Notes: generated from the letters alone by a model not told the origin. Shown: positions 36,641 to 46,149, numbered from the stretch's first letter. The stretch is DNA of 64,000 nucleotides from Nostoc linckia NIES-25 (GCF_002368035.1 NZ_AP018222.1:248001-312000); one strand, 5' to 3'. Numbers and translations are program-made.

Positions 36641-36656
36641 GATAATGATAATCATT
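36641..36656. promoter_or_regulatory. Fur-box-like sequence at left end of IS
   Basis: GATAATGATAATCATT equals the first 16 of 19 positions of the classical Fur consensus. The mirrored sequence is at the right end (38131-38146). It is 69 bp upstream of the transposase start and 143 bp upstream of the divergent kinase start. Could equally be a transposase-binding subterminal repeat. Confidence 0.45.
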
Positions 36657-36662
36657 GTACAA

Positions 36663-36701
36663 GGGGAGAAAGCGGCAGGCATCGCCTGCCGCTTTCTCCC
36701 C
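36663..36701. terminator. Strong hairpin inside left IS end
   Basis: An 18-bp perfect stem (GGGGAGAAAGCGGCAGGC pairing with 36684-36701) with a 3-base ATC loop, followed by TCCCTTTTG. It resembles an intrinsic terminator and would block transcription entering the transposase gene from outside. Confidence 0.6.
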
Positions 36702-36724
36702 TCCCTTTTGTAGTAAATTCAGTA

Positions 36725-37983
36725 ATGATGATTGAATTTTTGGGTGCAACTTGGGTGTCTATAGCATTAACTTCTTCACTGAAACAACTATTGAGACAAA
36801 CAGCATCTCAGTTAAAAGGTGCTGCAAAACGTAAATTTATAGCGTCAACAGTGCAGGGTTTGGGTCTAGGAGGGCAAAGATTAGCAGAATCAGAATTAGG
36901 ATGGAATCGAGGTACTATTCGTAAAGGAATCAAAGAATTAACTAGTGGCATTACTTGCGTTGATAATATGAGCGCGAAAGGACGCTATAAAGCAGAATTA
37001 CACTTACCAAATCTTTTACAAGATATAAAAAATTTAGTAGATTCTCAAAGCCAAACTGACCCTAGTTTCAAAAGTAAAAGGCTATATACTCGCCTTTCTG
37101 CTGCCGAAGTCAGAAAACAATTAATAGAAAAGTATGGTTATGATGACGAAGATTTACCCATCGCAGAAACAATTCGGCTTAAATTGAATGAGTTGGGTTA
37201 TAACTTGAGGCGAGTAGCGAAAGTTCAACCTCAAAAAAAATTCCGGAAACCGACGCAATCTTTGAGCAACTAGATATAGTAAACCAAAACGCAATTGAAG
37301 ATAAAAGTATTTTACGTCTGAGTATGGATGGGAAAGCTCGCGTCAAAATTGGTTCATTTGACCGAGGAGGTAAAAGCCGGGCTACGGTTAAAGCTGATGA
37401 CCATGATTATCATCCGAAAACCACCGTGACTCCTTATGGGATATTTCTTCCAGAGCTCGATCAACTGTTTTTATATTTTACCGAGTCGAAAGTTACAAGC
37501 GATTTTATAGTTGATGTTTTAGAGGATTTTTGGTCTTGTGAGAAACATCGTTTTTCTCAAGTTAAAACATTAGTTCTCAATCAAGATAATGGGCCAGATA
37601 ATAGTTCTCGGCGTACCCAGTTTATGAAACGTATAGTTGAATTTGCTCACAAATATGAACTTAATATACGTTTAGCTTATTATCCACCATATCACAGTAA
37701 ATATAATCCTATTGAGAGAACTTGGGCTGTATTAGAAAACCATTGGAACGGAAGTATTCTGGATGAAGTAGAAACAGCTTTAAAGTATGCCACTAGTATG
37801 AAATGGAAAGGAAAATATCCAGTGGTTAAGTTAGTACATCAAACCTATGAAACTGGAGTAAAGCTTACAAAAAAAGCCATGTCTCAAATTGAGAAACAAA
37901 TTAACCGATTAAGCAATTCCAATAATAAGGATTTTCCGAATCTAGGTAATTGGTTTATTGATATCTGTTATGGAGTCACCTAA
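36725..37983 (+). CDS. ISAzo13-family transposase, two frames joined by -1 shift at A8
   Basis: Frame one (36725-37273, 183 aa) has the N-terminal HTH-like part (LGLGGQRLAESELGWNRGTIRKG). Frame two (to 37983) has the DDE core: SMDGKARVKIG, NQDNGPDN and YYPPYHSKYNPIERTW. The second frame is open back to the A8 run at 37233-37240; reading -1 there joins QKK to IPETDAIFEQLDIVNQ without a break. This fits programmed -1 frameshifting on a slippery A run, although a lost base in a dead copy would look the same. The catalytic residues are intact, so activity is possible. Confidence 0.85.
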
Positions 37984-38087
37984 ATTATTTAGTAAAAAAA
38001 CCCATAGATACAGAAAATCAGAAAATATTTAATAAAAATCATACCACTCATCGACGCTGAGTGCAGATTTATCATGCACACTCTTTG

Positions 38088-38126
38088 GGGGATATTGGGT
38101 TGCCGTCGGCAACCCAATATCCCCCT
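38088..38126. terminator. Strong hairpin inside right IS end
   Basis: GGGGGATATTGGGTTGCCG pairs perfectly with the following CGGCAACCCAATATCCCCC. It lies about 105 bp after the transposase stop and about 70 bp from the IS end, mirroring the left-end hairpin. Likely transcription terminator or structural end of the element. Confidence 0.6.
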
Positions 38127-38199
38127 ATAAAATGATTATCATTATTAAACAAATCTGGCTTATTGATTTTTTTGGGATAATTTATTCTTTGGAAGTCCC

Positions 38200-38926
38200 T
38201 TACACTCTTGATGAACTACCCACAGTTGGCTTCGCCTGAACTGTGGGTTTCTACATCCCCCAGTTCTTTTTTTGTGAAGCTATTTGTAGATTTTGAACGC
38301 TTCATAGCCCCCAGTTGCCGATACTACCCGCAGTTTTACGAGTGCGTGCGGTAGAGCTAGGCGACTCTGCGTTTACGAAGCCAGTTCCTGACTCCGGTAG
38401 ATTAACGCCACTTGCTCTACTTGGGGAGAAGTTGGAGCGGAAAGGGAAGACAGGAGAAAAAAGGGCAAGGGAGAATGGAAAGAAAAACTTTTTCCCCTTT
38501 AACTGTTACCCGATTTCAAGTTAAAAGGCATATCAAGCAGAAAGTTTGATGTTTGGCAAAAACATTTCTTAAAAAATCCGAAATACAGCAACTCTAGTGT
38601 GTAGATTAGACTGGAGCAGTTTTGATTTGAATAGACTATATTTTTCTGTCGAATGAGTCAAAAAAATTAGTCTACGCTTCAATCGCACGTTTTAAAACGT
38701 GGGTTCCTCGTGCCTTCTGCCTCCTATCTCCTGCCTCTTGAACTATTGCCTATTGCTTAATATATCTACAAAAGCGAGCTGCGATCGCGAAAAAAGCTTA
38801 ATAATTCTTCGTAAGAATTATGTTACAAAAATAACTTAATAAAAAAATAAACATTGCTGAGACTGCATAAAATTATACTAGACAACAGAAGAGTAAAAAT
38901 ATTTGCTGCAAAAAGCGAGTGAAGCT
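38200..38926. other. Intergenic region before the signalling operon
   Basis: 727 bp holding degenerate repeats (AACTGTGGGTTTCTACATCCCCCAGTT hairpin in short arms near 38243-38268, purine-run hairpin near 38440-38510) and an AT-rich stretch upstream of 38927 that should contain the operon promoter. A 69-residue frame at 38315 is not supported. Confidence 0.5.
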
Positions 38927-40045
38927 ATGACACTAGGCTTTTCTCTACACAAACTAGAAAATGGCTCTAATTGTTTGAGTTCTTCAGATATCCAAAGTTT
39001 TTGTCAACTTGAATCTGAGCAATTAACTAGTCAAGAGCCAATTTTTTTCGCTCGGATCGTCTATCATGATTGTTTGCTGAAAAATCATCAGGAAGTTATC
39101 AATTATCGTCAAAATCAATCTCCTTTTTCTCAAAAAACTTTAGCTTATTTGCGGTCAGAAGCATGGCTAACAGACTTTCCGCCTGTTTTTACTGTGAATA
39201 AATTTGAACTGAAAGATTTTTCATCCATTTGTTATATTTGCCCCATAGGCTATAGAAATCAAAAACCGGAATACATTCAAATCATTACTGATGAACCTAT
39301 TTCAAAAAGTTTGGAATTATACATAAAACATTCTGCCATGCTTTTGAGTAAGTATGTAGATATTTACCTAGACTATGGAAGACAAAAAAATGAAATTCAG
39401 CTTTTAGAAGATATTTTGCATCGAGTCGGCCATCAGTTGCGTAATTCCTTAGGGCTGATTGGATTATATGCACATAATTTATGCTTGGGTTTAAAGGAAA
39501 ATCCTTGGCAAGAGCAAGCAACAATCATCAGCGAAAGCATCCAAGATTTAGATACTAATTTAAACGAGCTTCTTGATTGCGGTCAAAGTGTAAAATTAAG
39601 GGTTAAACTTCAAGATTTAAGAAGTATTGTTGTCGAAAGTATTACCAATTTACAACCTTTGATTAATGAAAAGAAACTTCAAATCAACATTCCTGAGACA
39701 TCTACAACTTTGAAAATAGATCGGCTACAGATGAAGCAAGTATTTGATAATATTCTGAGCAATGCCGTTCATTTTAGTCCGAATTCAGGAATTATTAGCT
39801 GTAGCTGGCAGATTTTTCAAGAAGAAGTTTTAATCAAAATTTCTGACCAAGGGCCAGGATTATCTCCAGAGGATTTACAAAAAATATTTACCCCTTTTTA
39901 TTCCCGCCGTCGAGGAGGTACAGGGCTGGGTTTAACCATTGCTAAAAAAATTATTTTGGATCATCAAGGAAGTATTTGGGCACAAGTTTTATCGGAACGC
40001 GGGGCACAATTTTCGGTAATTTTGCCCAGGCCGAGAAGTGGATAG
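38927..40045 (+). CDS. Sensor histidine kinase, soluble
   Basis: 372 residues, no membrane span. Residues 1-150 form an unclassified, GAF-like input region; then a helical dimerisation region with the phospho-acceptor His in LHRVGHQLRNSLGLI, and an HATPase domain with NILSNAVHFSP (N box), SDQGPGLS (G1) and GGTGLGLTIAKKI (G2). Start ATG 38927 is preferred over the TTG at 38903. The response regulator follows after 26 bp, so the pair is a two-component system, and the pseudokinase and FHA genes come next on the same strand. Confidence 0.92.
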   Translation: MTLGFSLHKLENGSNCLSSSDIQSFCQLESEQLTSQEPIFFARIVYHDCLLKNHQEVINYRQNQSPFSQKTLAYLRSEAWLTDFPPVFTVNKFELKDFSSICYICPIGYRNQKPEYIQIITDEPISKSLELYIKHSAMLLSKYVDIYLDYGRQKNEIQLLEDILHRVGHQLRNSLGLIGLYAHNLCLGLKENPWQEQATIISESIQDLDTNLNELLDCGQSVKLRVKLQDLRSIVVESITNLQPLINEKKLQINIPETSTTLKIDRLQMKQVFDNILSNAVHFSPNSGIISCSWQIFQEEVLIKISDQGPGLSPEDLQKIFTPFYSRRRGGTGLGLTIAKKIILDHQGSIWAQVLSERGAQFSVILPRPRSG

Positions 40046-40071
40046 ACAATTTGTAATTCGTAATTAAAAAA

Positions 40072-40752
40072 ATGAGTAATGATAATAAAAAGCTTTCGGT
40101 TTTACTGGTAGATGATGAAGAACGTTTTCGTCAAGGGTTACGTACCCTACTCAATTTTTATAATATTAGTTCTGCATTACCTGTAGAAATTGTAGGCGAT
40201 GCAGATTGTGTAGAGCAAGTTTTAAAATTCACTCACCAGAAAAGTCCAGATTTAATTTTGTTGGATATGCAATTAACAGGATGTGATGGGATTACGGTTC
40301 TAGCACGTCTAAAGGAAGCTGCTTTTTCTGGTAAGGTTTTAGTATTATCTGCTCATCAAGAAGATGACTGGATTTTCCGCGCAATGCAGGCGGGAGCCTC
40401 TGGTTATGTGTTTAAAAATCGTTTGGCGACTCAATTATGTGAAGCGATTAATACTGTTACTAGATCGGAAATTTATTTACCTTCAGAAGTTGCAAGTCGA
40501 TTTTTTCGGTTTTTTCAAGCTTATTCAGATTCTTCTGTCAGAGCATGTAATCAAGTGCATTTAACAGAAAGAGAACAAGAAGTTTTACATTGGTTAACTC
40601 AAGGCGCTTCTAATGAAGAAATTGCTAAGCATTTATATGTGACGGTTGCTACTGTTAAGGCGCATCTCACTAGTATTTTTGAAAAATTGAAGGTTACTAG
40701 CCGTACTCAAGCTATTGTGGCTGCACTCAAGTTAGGATTAGTAAAAGGTTGA
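40072..40752 (+). CDS. NarL/LuxR-family response regulator
   Basis: 226 residues. The receiver domain has the acidic pair VDDEE, the phospho-accepting Asp in LILLDMQLTGCDG, the switch Ser in VLSAHQ and the Lys in YVFKNR. The C-terminal LuxR-type HTH is LTEREQEVLHWLTQGASNEE to VATVKAHLTSIFEKL. It should be phosphorylated by the histidine kinase just upstream. Probable targets include its own operon, which continues into a pseudokinase and an FHA gene with gaps of 40 bp and an overlap. Confidence 0.95.
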   Translation: MSNDNKKLSVLLVDDEERFRQGLRTLLNFYNISSALPVEIVGDADCVEQVLKFTHQKSPDLILLDMQLTGCDGITVLARLKEAAFSGKVLVLSAHQEDDWIFRAMQAGASGYVFKNRLATQLCEAINTVTRSEIYLPSEVASRFFRFFQAYSDSSVRACNQVHLTEREQEVLHWLTQGASNEEIAKHLYVTVATVKAHLTSIFEKLKVTSRTQAIVAALKLGLVKG

Positions 40753-40792
40753 GCGCAACGAAAGTAGTCGGCGCAATTCACGAAATTTTTCT

Positions 40793-42925
40793 ATGCCTTC
40801 ACTAGAATCTTTTTATCAAGAATACCCTTGTTCCTACAATTCTCCCTTAAATTGCGATCGCCCTTTCCAAACGGCGCAGCAAATCAAGGGTGCTAAATTT
40901 TGCTTAGAATGTGGTTTTCTGGCAACTTTACCACAGGAGGCTGAGATTAAAGGTACTCAGGGTACTTATCAAATAAATAGTTATTTGGGCGTGCGGGGTT
41001 TAGGCCGTTTATACTCAGGTATCCAACTTAAAGATAAACAGCCTGTAATCATCAAAGAATATTTACTACCCAGTCGTTCTTTTAATGAAAACGAAACGAT
41101 AAAATGCAAAGAAACTTTTAAAAGAGTAGGTGGAGTAAGTTTAGCTGATAGTCGAATTCAAAATTTTCGCCTTGTGGAAACTAAAGAAGCGATCGCTGAT
41201 GATAAAGGAGAACGCTGCTATTTAATCGCTAAAGAAATAGACTCATCCCAAAGTTTAAATAAATATATCATTGAAAAAGGAGCAATGACACCTACCCAAG
41301 TGCGGGAATTCCTCAATCAAGCACTACAAACTCTCCAATTTCTCCACACCCAAAAGCTGCGTTTTCCTTCCAACCAAGTACAAATCGGTTTAACTCACGG
41401 CAACATCAATTTAGATAGTATTTTAATTAAATTACAAGGGCATCAAAAATTTTCTATATATTTTTGCGATTTAGCTATCTGGGAAAACTTATTTATTCCC
41501 CCCATTATTCCCCAACCAACCCCCGCTAGACCCGAACAAGATTTACACTCTTTAGGAATGGTAGCTTTTTATTTATGGGTGGGAAGAACAACTAATTTAC
41601 CTTCTAATCAGCCTTTAGATCCTAGAGACGATCGACAATGGCCAGATACAGATAATAATTTAAAACAATTTATCTATCGTTTAATGGGGTTGGAAACTCC
41701 TTTTACAAGTGCAGAAGCTGCTCGTCAAGCACTGTTGCAACTTCCCAAACAAGATAATGTCAATAGTTCAGTACGTTCTTCTACTTCTGTTGAAATCGAA
41801 AAACGTTTACCAATGCCTTTAATTTTATTGCTAGGAATCCTGGCTTTTTTACTACTAGGTGGAGGCATTTGGTATTGGCTTTCGGGTAAGAAAACAAATG
41901 AACCTAATTTGGCTCAATGGCGTACACTTGTACGAAGTTTTTCAGAAGTTCCCAATCTTCCTTCAGGAAATTTTACTTACACAGGAGAAAAAGAAAGTAC
42001 ATGGAGTTTTATTTTGACGCAACCAGTAGACGACAACCGTTTAGGTAATTTCTTGGCTCAACCCAGATTGGATGCAACAGCAATCTATAACTATGAATCG
42101 GTTTTATCAGGGGATGTAAATAATCCAATTAAAAGTATAGAAGAAGTACAAACAGGGAAAAAAGACTTTGCAATTACTAGTTTAGAAAATAAGATTACAA
42201 GCCAACTAAAAAAAGAACAAATTGCTTATGATGGATTAATTATCTTTGTTGCATTTAATAAGAGAGATTCCAATCTGGCTAATGCTTTGGGAGGACAAAT
42301 CAGCCTTGAGCAATTGCGGCAAATTTACACAGGTAAAATTACTAATTGGCAACAAATTAATACTAAACTGCCAAATTCTTTAGAAATCAAACCTTTTGCT
42401 CCCACCGAACCGGAAGCGATCGCTAAATTTCAAGAAATAGTTTTGAAAAATAATCCCCAGGATAAAGCTTTATTTGCAGCGAAAATTCCGAAACAAGACA
42501 CCACAAAAACCCAAAACCAGATACGTAGGGAGACTTTAGAGGGACGAGCTACCGGGATTATCAGTTTTGGGATTATCAGTAAAACCTGGAAACAGTGTAG
42601 CGGTTATCCCCTAGCGATCGCTAATGGTAACAACCCTAGCCAACCTTTGTTTCAAAAACGCGATCGGCGCTCCATTAATCCCTCAGATGACTTGTGTCAG
42701 CATGATGATTATTATGTTGATGTTACTACTTTCCAAAGCTATCCTTTGGGATACCCTATTTTTGTAGTGTACCCTCAAGACAGTAACCGCTTGGCTGGTG
42801 GTTCTACATTTGCCCGGATGCTAACAACTCGTCAGGGCCAGTGTTTACTTAGCAAAGTAGGTCTTGTCGCTTTACAACCTATGCCTGATGATATAAATTC
42901 CTATGCCTGCAAATCGGTGCCCTAA
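40793..42925 (+). CDS. Membrane pseudokinase fused to PstS-like phosphate-binding domain
   Basis: 710 residues. Order: a Cys-containing N-terminal ribbon (Cys13, Cys21, CLEC at 37-40); a Ser/Thr-kinase-like domain (about 58-315) with Lys88 in VIIKEYL but a catalytic loop HGNINLDS (His202-Gly-Asn204) where HRDxKxxN is expected, and CDLA in place of DFG; one membrane span (341-363); then a periplasmic phosphate-binding-like domain (380-705) with the PstS hallmark YTGKITNWQQIN and a final Cys-rich end. The kinase lacks the catalytic Asp and Asn, so catalysis is unlikely. It may report an external ligand to the FHA partner. Stop overlaps the FHA start. Confidence 0.85.
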   Translation: MPSLESFYQEYPCSYNSPLNCDRPFQTAQQIKGAKFCLECGFLATLPQEAEIKGTQGTYQINSYLGVRGLGRLYSGIQLKDKQPVIIKEYLLPSRSFNENETIKCKETFKRVGGVSLADSRIQNFRLVETKEAIADDKGERCYLIAKEIDSSQSLNKYIIEKGAMTPTQVREFLNQALQTLQFLHTQKLRFPSNQVQIGLTHGNINLDSILIKLQGHQKFSIYFCDLAIWENLFIPPIIPQPTPARPEQDLHSLGMVAFYLWVGRTTNLPSNQPLDPRDDRQWPDTDNNLKQFIYRLMGLETPFTSAEAARQALLQLPKQDNVNSSVRSSTSVEIEKRLPMPLILLLGILAFLLLGGGIWYWLSGKKTNEPNLAQWRTLVRSFSEVPNLPSGNFTYTGEKESTWSFILTQPVDDNRLGNFLAQPRLDATAIYNYESVLSGDVNNPIKSIEEVQTGKKDFAITSLENKITSQLKKEQIAYDGLIIFVAFNKRDSNLANALGGQISLEQLRQIYTGKITNWQQINTKLPNSLEIKPFAPTEPEAIAKFQEIVLKNNPQDKALFAAKIPKQDTTKTQNQIRRETLEGRATGIISFGIISKTWKQCSGYPLAIANGNNPSQPLFQKRDRRSINPSDDLCQHDDYYVDVTTFQSYPLGYPIFVVYPQDSNRLAGGSTFARMLTTRQGQCLLSKVGLVALQPMPDDINSYACKSVP

Positions 42926-43583
42926 TCCTAGTTGCGAATATTTTAACCGCGCCCTGCCTAACAATGCTAAGGTTTGTCCCTGGTGCTCAACTCCCATAGG
43001 TAATGTAGTAACTTCTACATCACAACCACCTATTCAGTCACAGCCCAGTCAACCACCCATTCAGTCACAGCCCATTCAACAACCGCCCATTCAACAACCA
43101 CCAATTCAACAGCCACCTAACCAGTATCAGCGAACAGACCAACCCAACTACCAAGTTCCTCAACAAACCCCTGTAGATTATTCAACAGTCTATCAGCAAC
43201 GAGTTTCTTATCCAGCAACACCTCCTGTTTACACCCCCCCGCCTCAAAGAGCGCCAGTTTTAAAGCTGATTCATAGCACTGGTAGAGAATTTCACCTCGT
43301 TGGTGAGGGAGGTTTTATTGGTCGTCGCAGTCAAAGCCCAGGAATAGCGCCCCCAGAGATTGACTTAACCGGTATTCCCAATGAGGGAATAGTCTCTCGT
43401 CGTCATGCGCGAGTCGATTGGGACTGGTCGCAAAATGCATATATGATTGTTGATATGAGTACAAATGGTATTTATTTAAACAACAATCTTCTAACTCCTG
43501 GAATGCAATATCGCATACTTAACGGCGATTCGCTGAAATTTGGTCAGGATAATCTAGTTAATTTCACTGCTTATGTAATGTAG
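42903..43583 (+). CDS. Zinc-ribbon, Pro/Gln-rich linker and FHA-domain protein
   Basis: 226 residues. N-terminal zinc ribbon (CPNPSCEYFN and VCPWCSTPIG), then a low-complexity linker of repeated QPPIQ units (about residues 43-80), then a C-terminal FHA domain (GEGGFIGRRSQSPG, GIVSRRHARVDW, DMSTNGIYLNNN) that should bind phosphothreonine. The start lies 23 bp inside the pseudokinase gene, so translation is coupled. The pairing with a kinase-like membrane protein suggests that the two proteins touch, but the phosphorylated partner cannot be the pseudokinase's own product if it is dead. Possible targets: the tandem kinase or other kinases. Confidence 0.9.
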   Translation: MPANRCPNPSCEYFNRALPNNAKVCPWCSTPIGNVVTSTSQPPIQSQPSQPPIQSQPIQQPPIQQPPIQQPPNQYQRTDQPNYQVPQQTPVDYSTVYQQRVSYPATPPVYTPPPQRAPVLKLIHSTGREFHLVGEGGFIGRRSQSPGIAPPEIDLTGIPNEGIVSRRHARVDWDWSQNAYMIVDMSTNGIYLNNNLLTPGMQYRILNGDSLKFGQDNLVNFTAYVM

Positions 43584-44188
43584 CATTAAGCTCTTAATTT
43601 TCAAGAATCAGAGAGTGCATTAGTTTTGCAAAAGTTCTTAAATTTGATGGGGTAGTTGGTGGTTTATCAACTACCCTTCAATTTTGAGCCAAACAAAGCC
43701 TCTTAGTCTGAAGATTTTGCCATTAGTTTATGTCCGCAAACAAAGCAAAGAAACAAACAAATAACAAGGAAAAAATTTGCTGCAACCTTACAAAGAAATG
43801 GTATAAGTACTTAAGTAGAATTAATTACATACAGTATTTTTCTGTTCCTTTTTTCCCTAACCCCTAATCTTATTCCCTCTCTCCATCAATCAATCTAATT
43901 TTGGGCGACTACTTATAGCCATTTATGGTTTAATAGACTACAACAGTAGGGGCAAATATTTGCCTACGAAATGTAGATGTAAATGTAGAGTGTGTTGTGG
44001 TCAAATACTACACCTTGAATTTTTGAAGGTGTGTTAGCCATGGCATAACAGACCCTACATTTACGTTTATTAACATGCCTTGAAATATTAGCGCCAACTT
44101 ACTTCCTAGCTGCTTTTGCCTACGAAATGTATGTAAAAAAAATTGCTGCGGATTATTTGATGATTGTCAGTTCAATTTAATTTCGATT
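43584..44188. other. Intergenic region with degenerate AACGCACC-type repeat
   Basis: 605 bp. 43.96-44.06 kb carries a degenerate copy of the repeat seen at 30911-31031 (ATGTAAATGTAGAG to CCCTACATTTACGT with a GCATAACA core). The remainder is AT-rich, with no small gene recognised. The promoter of the aminomutase gene should lie in the last 100 bp. Confidence 0.5.
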
Positions 44189-45367
44189 ATGGTAAAAAAC
44201 ACTGTTTTAGATCCTTTAGTAACGAGTACTCAGCGTACAGAAATTTGTCAGATTTTAGGCGAGACTTATAACCAAGAACATTGGAACGATTGGCGCTGGC
44301 AAATGCGGCATAGGCTGACTAAGTTAAAACAATTTCAGCAGTTATTACAACTGACTCCTACCGAAGAACAAGGACTTTTAATAGCACCAGAAAAGTTTGC
44401 TGTAGCCGTAACACCACATTTTGCATCGCTGCTCGATCCAAAAGATCCCCTTTGTCCGCTACGGTTACAAGTGATTCCACGGCAAGAAGAACTTATTGTC
44501 AGCAGCACAGACTTGATAGATCCCTGTGGAGAAGACCGCGACACCCCAGTTCCGGGACTTGTACACCGCTACCCCGATCGCGTATTATTACTTGCTTTGG
44601 ATAGTTGTGCGGCTTATTGTCGTTACTGTACTCGCTCTCGTTTGGTTAGCCAAGGCGAGATGCATCCAGTCACCCGACGATTGGATGCGATTGTTGCTTA
44701 TCTAGAAGAACACACGGAGGTGCGTGATGTTCTAATTTCCGGTGGCGATCCGCTGTTGATGTCTGATGAACCTTTAGATAATTTGCTGCGGCGACTGCGT
44801 GGTATTGGGCATTTGGAATTTATCCGAATTGGTTCCCGCGTGCCGAGTTTCTTACCACAACGAATTACACCGGAATTAGTTGCTTTGCTACGTAAGCATC
44901 GCGTGTGGCTGTCCTTGCACTTTTGCCATGTGCGGGAACTTACCCCGGAAGTAGCACAAGCTTGCGATCGCCTAGCTGATGGTGGTATTCCTTTAGGCAG
45001 CCAAACTGTGCTACTAAAAGGCGTAAATGATTCCGAAGAAGCACTGAAGAATCTATTTCACGGCCTCCTCAAACTGCGGGTGCGCCCTTATTACCTTTAT
45101 CAATGCGACCCAGTTGTTGGTACAGCACATCTGCGAACAAGTGTGCAAACTGGCATTGATTTAATCTCAAAATTGCGCGGTCATACAACTGGGTACGCTG
45201 TACCAACTTATGTAATTGATGCCCCAGGCGGTGGTGGGAAAGTGCCAATTCAAGCTGAAACTTTAGTTGCTTATGAAAACGGTACAGCTACAGTCCGAAA
45301 TTGGGCAGGTAAAACCTATACTTATGCAGATCCAGTCGAGCCAAACCGATCGGATTTTGAATTTTGA
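44189..45367 (+). CDS. kamA: Lysine 2,3-aminomutase-like radical-SAM enzyme
   Basis: 392 residues of the KamA/YodO/EpmB family, which move an amino group with [4Fe-4S], SAM and PLP. The radical motif is CAAYCRYC (Cys140, Cys144, Cys147), and the PLP lysine is Lys351 in IDAPGGGGKVP. The two positions that distinguish lysine from glutamate mutases are Asp307 (QCDPVV) and Asp344 (VIDAPG); both are Asp, as in lysine 2,3-aminomutase. The long N-terminus (WNDWRWQMRHR) matches free-standing KamA rather than the shorter EpmB. It could make beta-lysine, for example as a compatible solute. No neighbouring partner gene. Confidence 0.9.
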   Translation: MVKNTVLDPLVTSTQRTEICQILGETYNQEHWNDWRWQMRHRLTKLKQFQQLLQLTPTEEQGLLIAPEKFAVAVTPHFASLLDPKDPLCPLRLQVIPRQEELIVSSTDLIDPCGEDRDTPVPGLVHRYPDRVLLLALDSCAAYCRYCTRSRLVSQGEMHPVTRRLDAIVAYLEEHTEVRDVLISGGDPLLMSDEPLDNLLRRLRGIGHLEFIRIGSRVPSFLPQRITPELVALLRKHRVWLSLHFCHVRELTPEVAQACDRLADGGIPLGSQTVLLKGVNDSEEALKNLFHGLLKLRVRPYYLYQCDPVVGTAHLRTSVQTGIDLISKLRGHTTGYAVPTYVIDAPGGGGKVPIQAETLVAYENGTATVRNWAGKTYTYADPVEPNRSDFEF

Positions 45368-45636
45368 ATCGCTTAATTACTTAATTCTGAGCGTCCCCGC
45401 GTCTTTGTGTCGTATCATGTCCGCGTAATTAGTTATAATTCCCGCATCTGTGCAAAAACCACGAAAACCTCTTTCCCCCTGCCCCCTGCCCCCTGCTCCC
45501 CTGCGGTCTTAATGATAAGTCTTTAACCGGACACGATATCAGCCCTAACCATAGCCAGATTAAACTAGGGGCCAGATTAAACTAGAGGTATGAGTATTGG
45601 TACTCGTAGAATTAAGTGTGTTAGGTGTAAGAGCAG

Positions 45637-46149
45637 ATGACAGTTAATAATGGATTGATTCTTACGCTTTTTATTCTGATTACAACAAGTCTAGCTCTTG
45701 GCTATGGTTTTGGCGTTAAAGCTCAACGTTTACCCTTTACAGCAGAAATTGGGTTTAGTGAGAAGCAATTGCAATTTCTCCGATGGTGGGTCAAGTTAGC
45801 CTTGGTTGCTGGAGTTTTGTTACCTATCTGCTTGTTAGTTCTGGCTTGGAGGCAACCATCTTCATGGGTATTCTGGGGGAGTTACCTACTAATAGTAGTG
45901 GTGCAACTCATCTGCGAACGTGTGTTTAGTCGTTGGCTGGTGCCAAGTATTGTTATACCGATTGGTTTTTTATACACAGCTTTTCGGTTGTGGCAACTGC
46001 TGGATGGATTTACGCAATTAACATTTTCCTATTTGACATTGGTGGGTTTTGGCGTTGTTGTCTTATTTTGGGTTGCTAACTTAGTAATGTTGATGGTGAT
46101 GGCCATTCCAACGGTCTTTGTTGGTTCAAAATCAATTTCACAATCATAA
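45637..46149 (+). CDS. Small integral membrane protein, function unknown
   Basis: 170 residues with about five hydrophobic spans (LILTLFILITTSLALGYGF, LALVAGVLLPICLLVLAW, WGSYLLIVVVQLIC, VIPIGFLYTAFRLW and the final LVGFGVVVLFWVANLVMLMV). No charged catalytic motif is visible. I do not recognise the family. The start ATG at 45637 follows AAGAG. It lies between kamA and the respiratory cluster and has its own terminator-like hairpin at the stop codon. The call that it is a real membrane protein is good; function is open. Confidence 0.65.
   Translation: MTVNNGLILTLFILITTSLALGYGFGVKAQRLPFTAEIGFSEKQLQFLRWWVKLALVAGVLLPICLLVLAWRQPSSWVFWGSYLLIVVVQLICERVFSRWLVPSIVIPIGFLYTAFRLWQLLDGFTQLTFSYLTLVGFGVVVLFWVANLVMLMVMAIPTVFVGSKSISQS

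Larger units (their letters stand above)
36609..38199. mobile_element. ISAzo13-like insertion sequence with Fur-box-like subterminal sites
   Basis: 1591-bp element. The ends GGGACTTCCAAA and TTTGGAAGTCCC are inverted, and TTA flanks both sides (36606-36608 and 38200-38202) as a possible 3-bp target duplication. Near each end lies AATGATAATCATT within a Fur-box-like sequence (36641-36656 and 38131-38146). Just inside are strong hairpins (36663-36701 and about 38088-38126). It carries one transposase in two frames. Inserted 110 bp upstream of the tandem-kinase gene. Confidence 0.85.

Noticed and set aside
38315..38524. 69-residue plus-strand frame
   Set aside because: Made of repeat-derived and purine-run sequence; no ribosome site.
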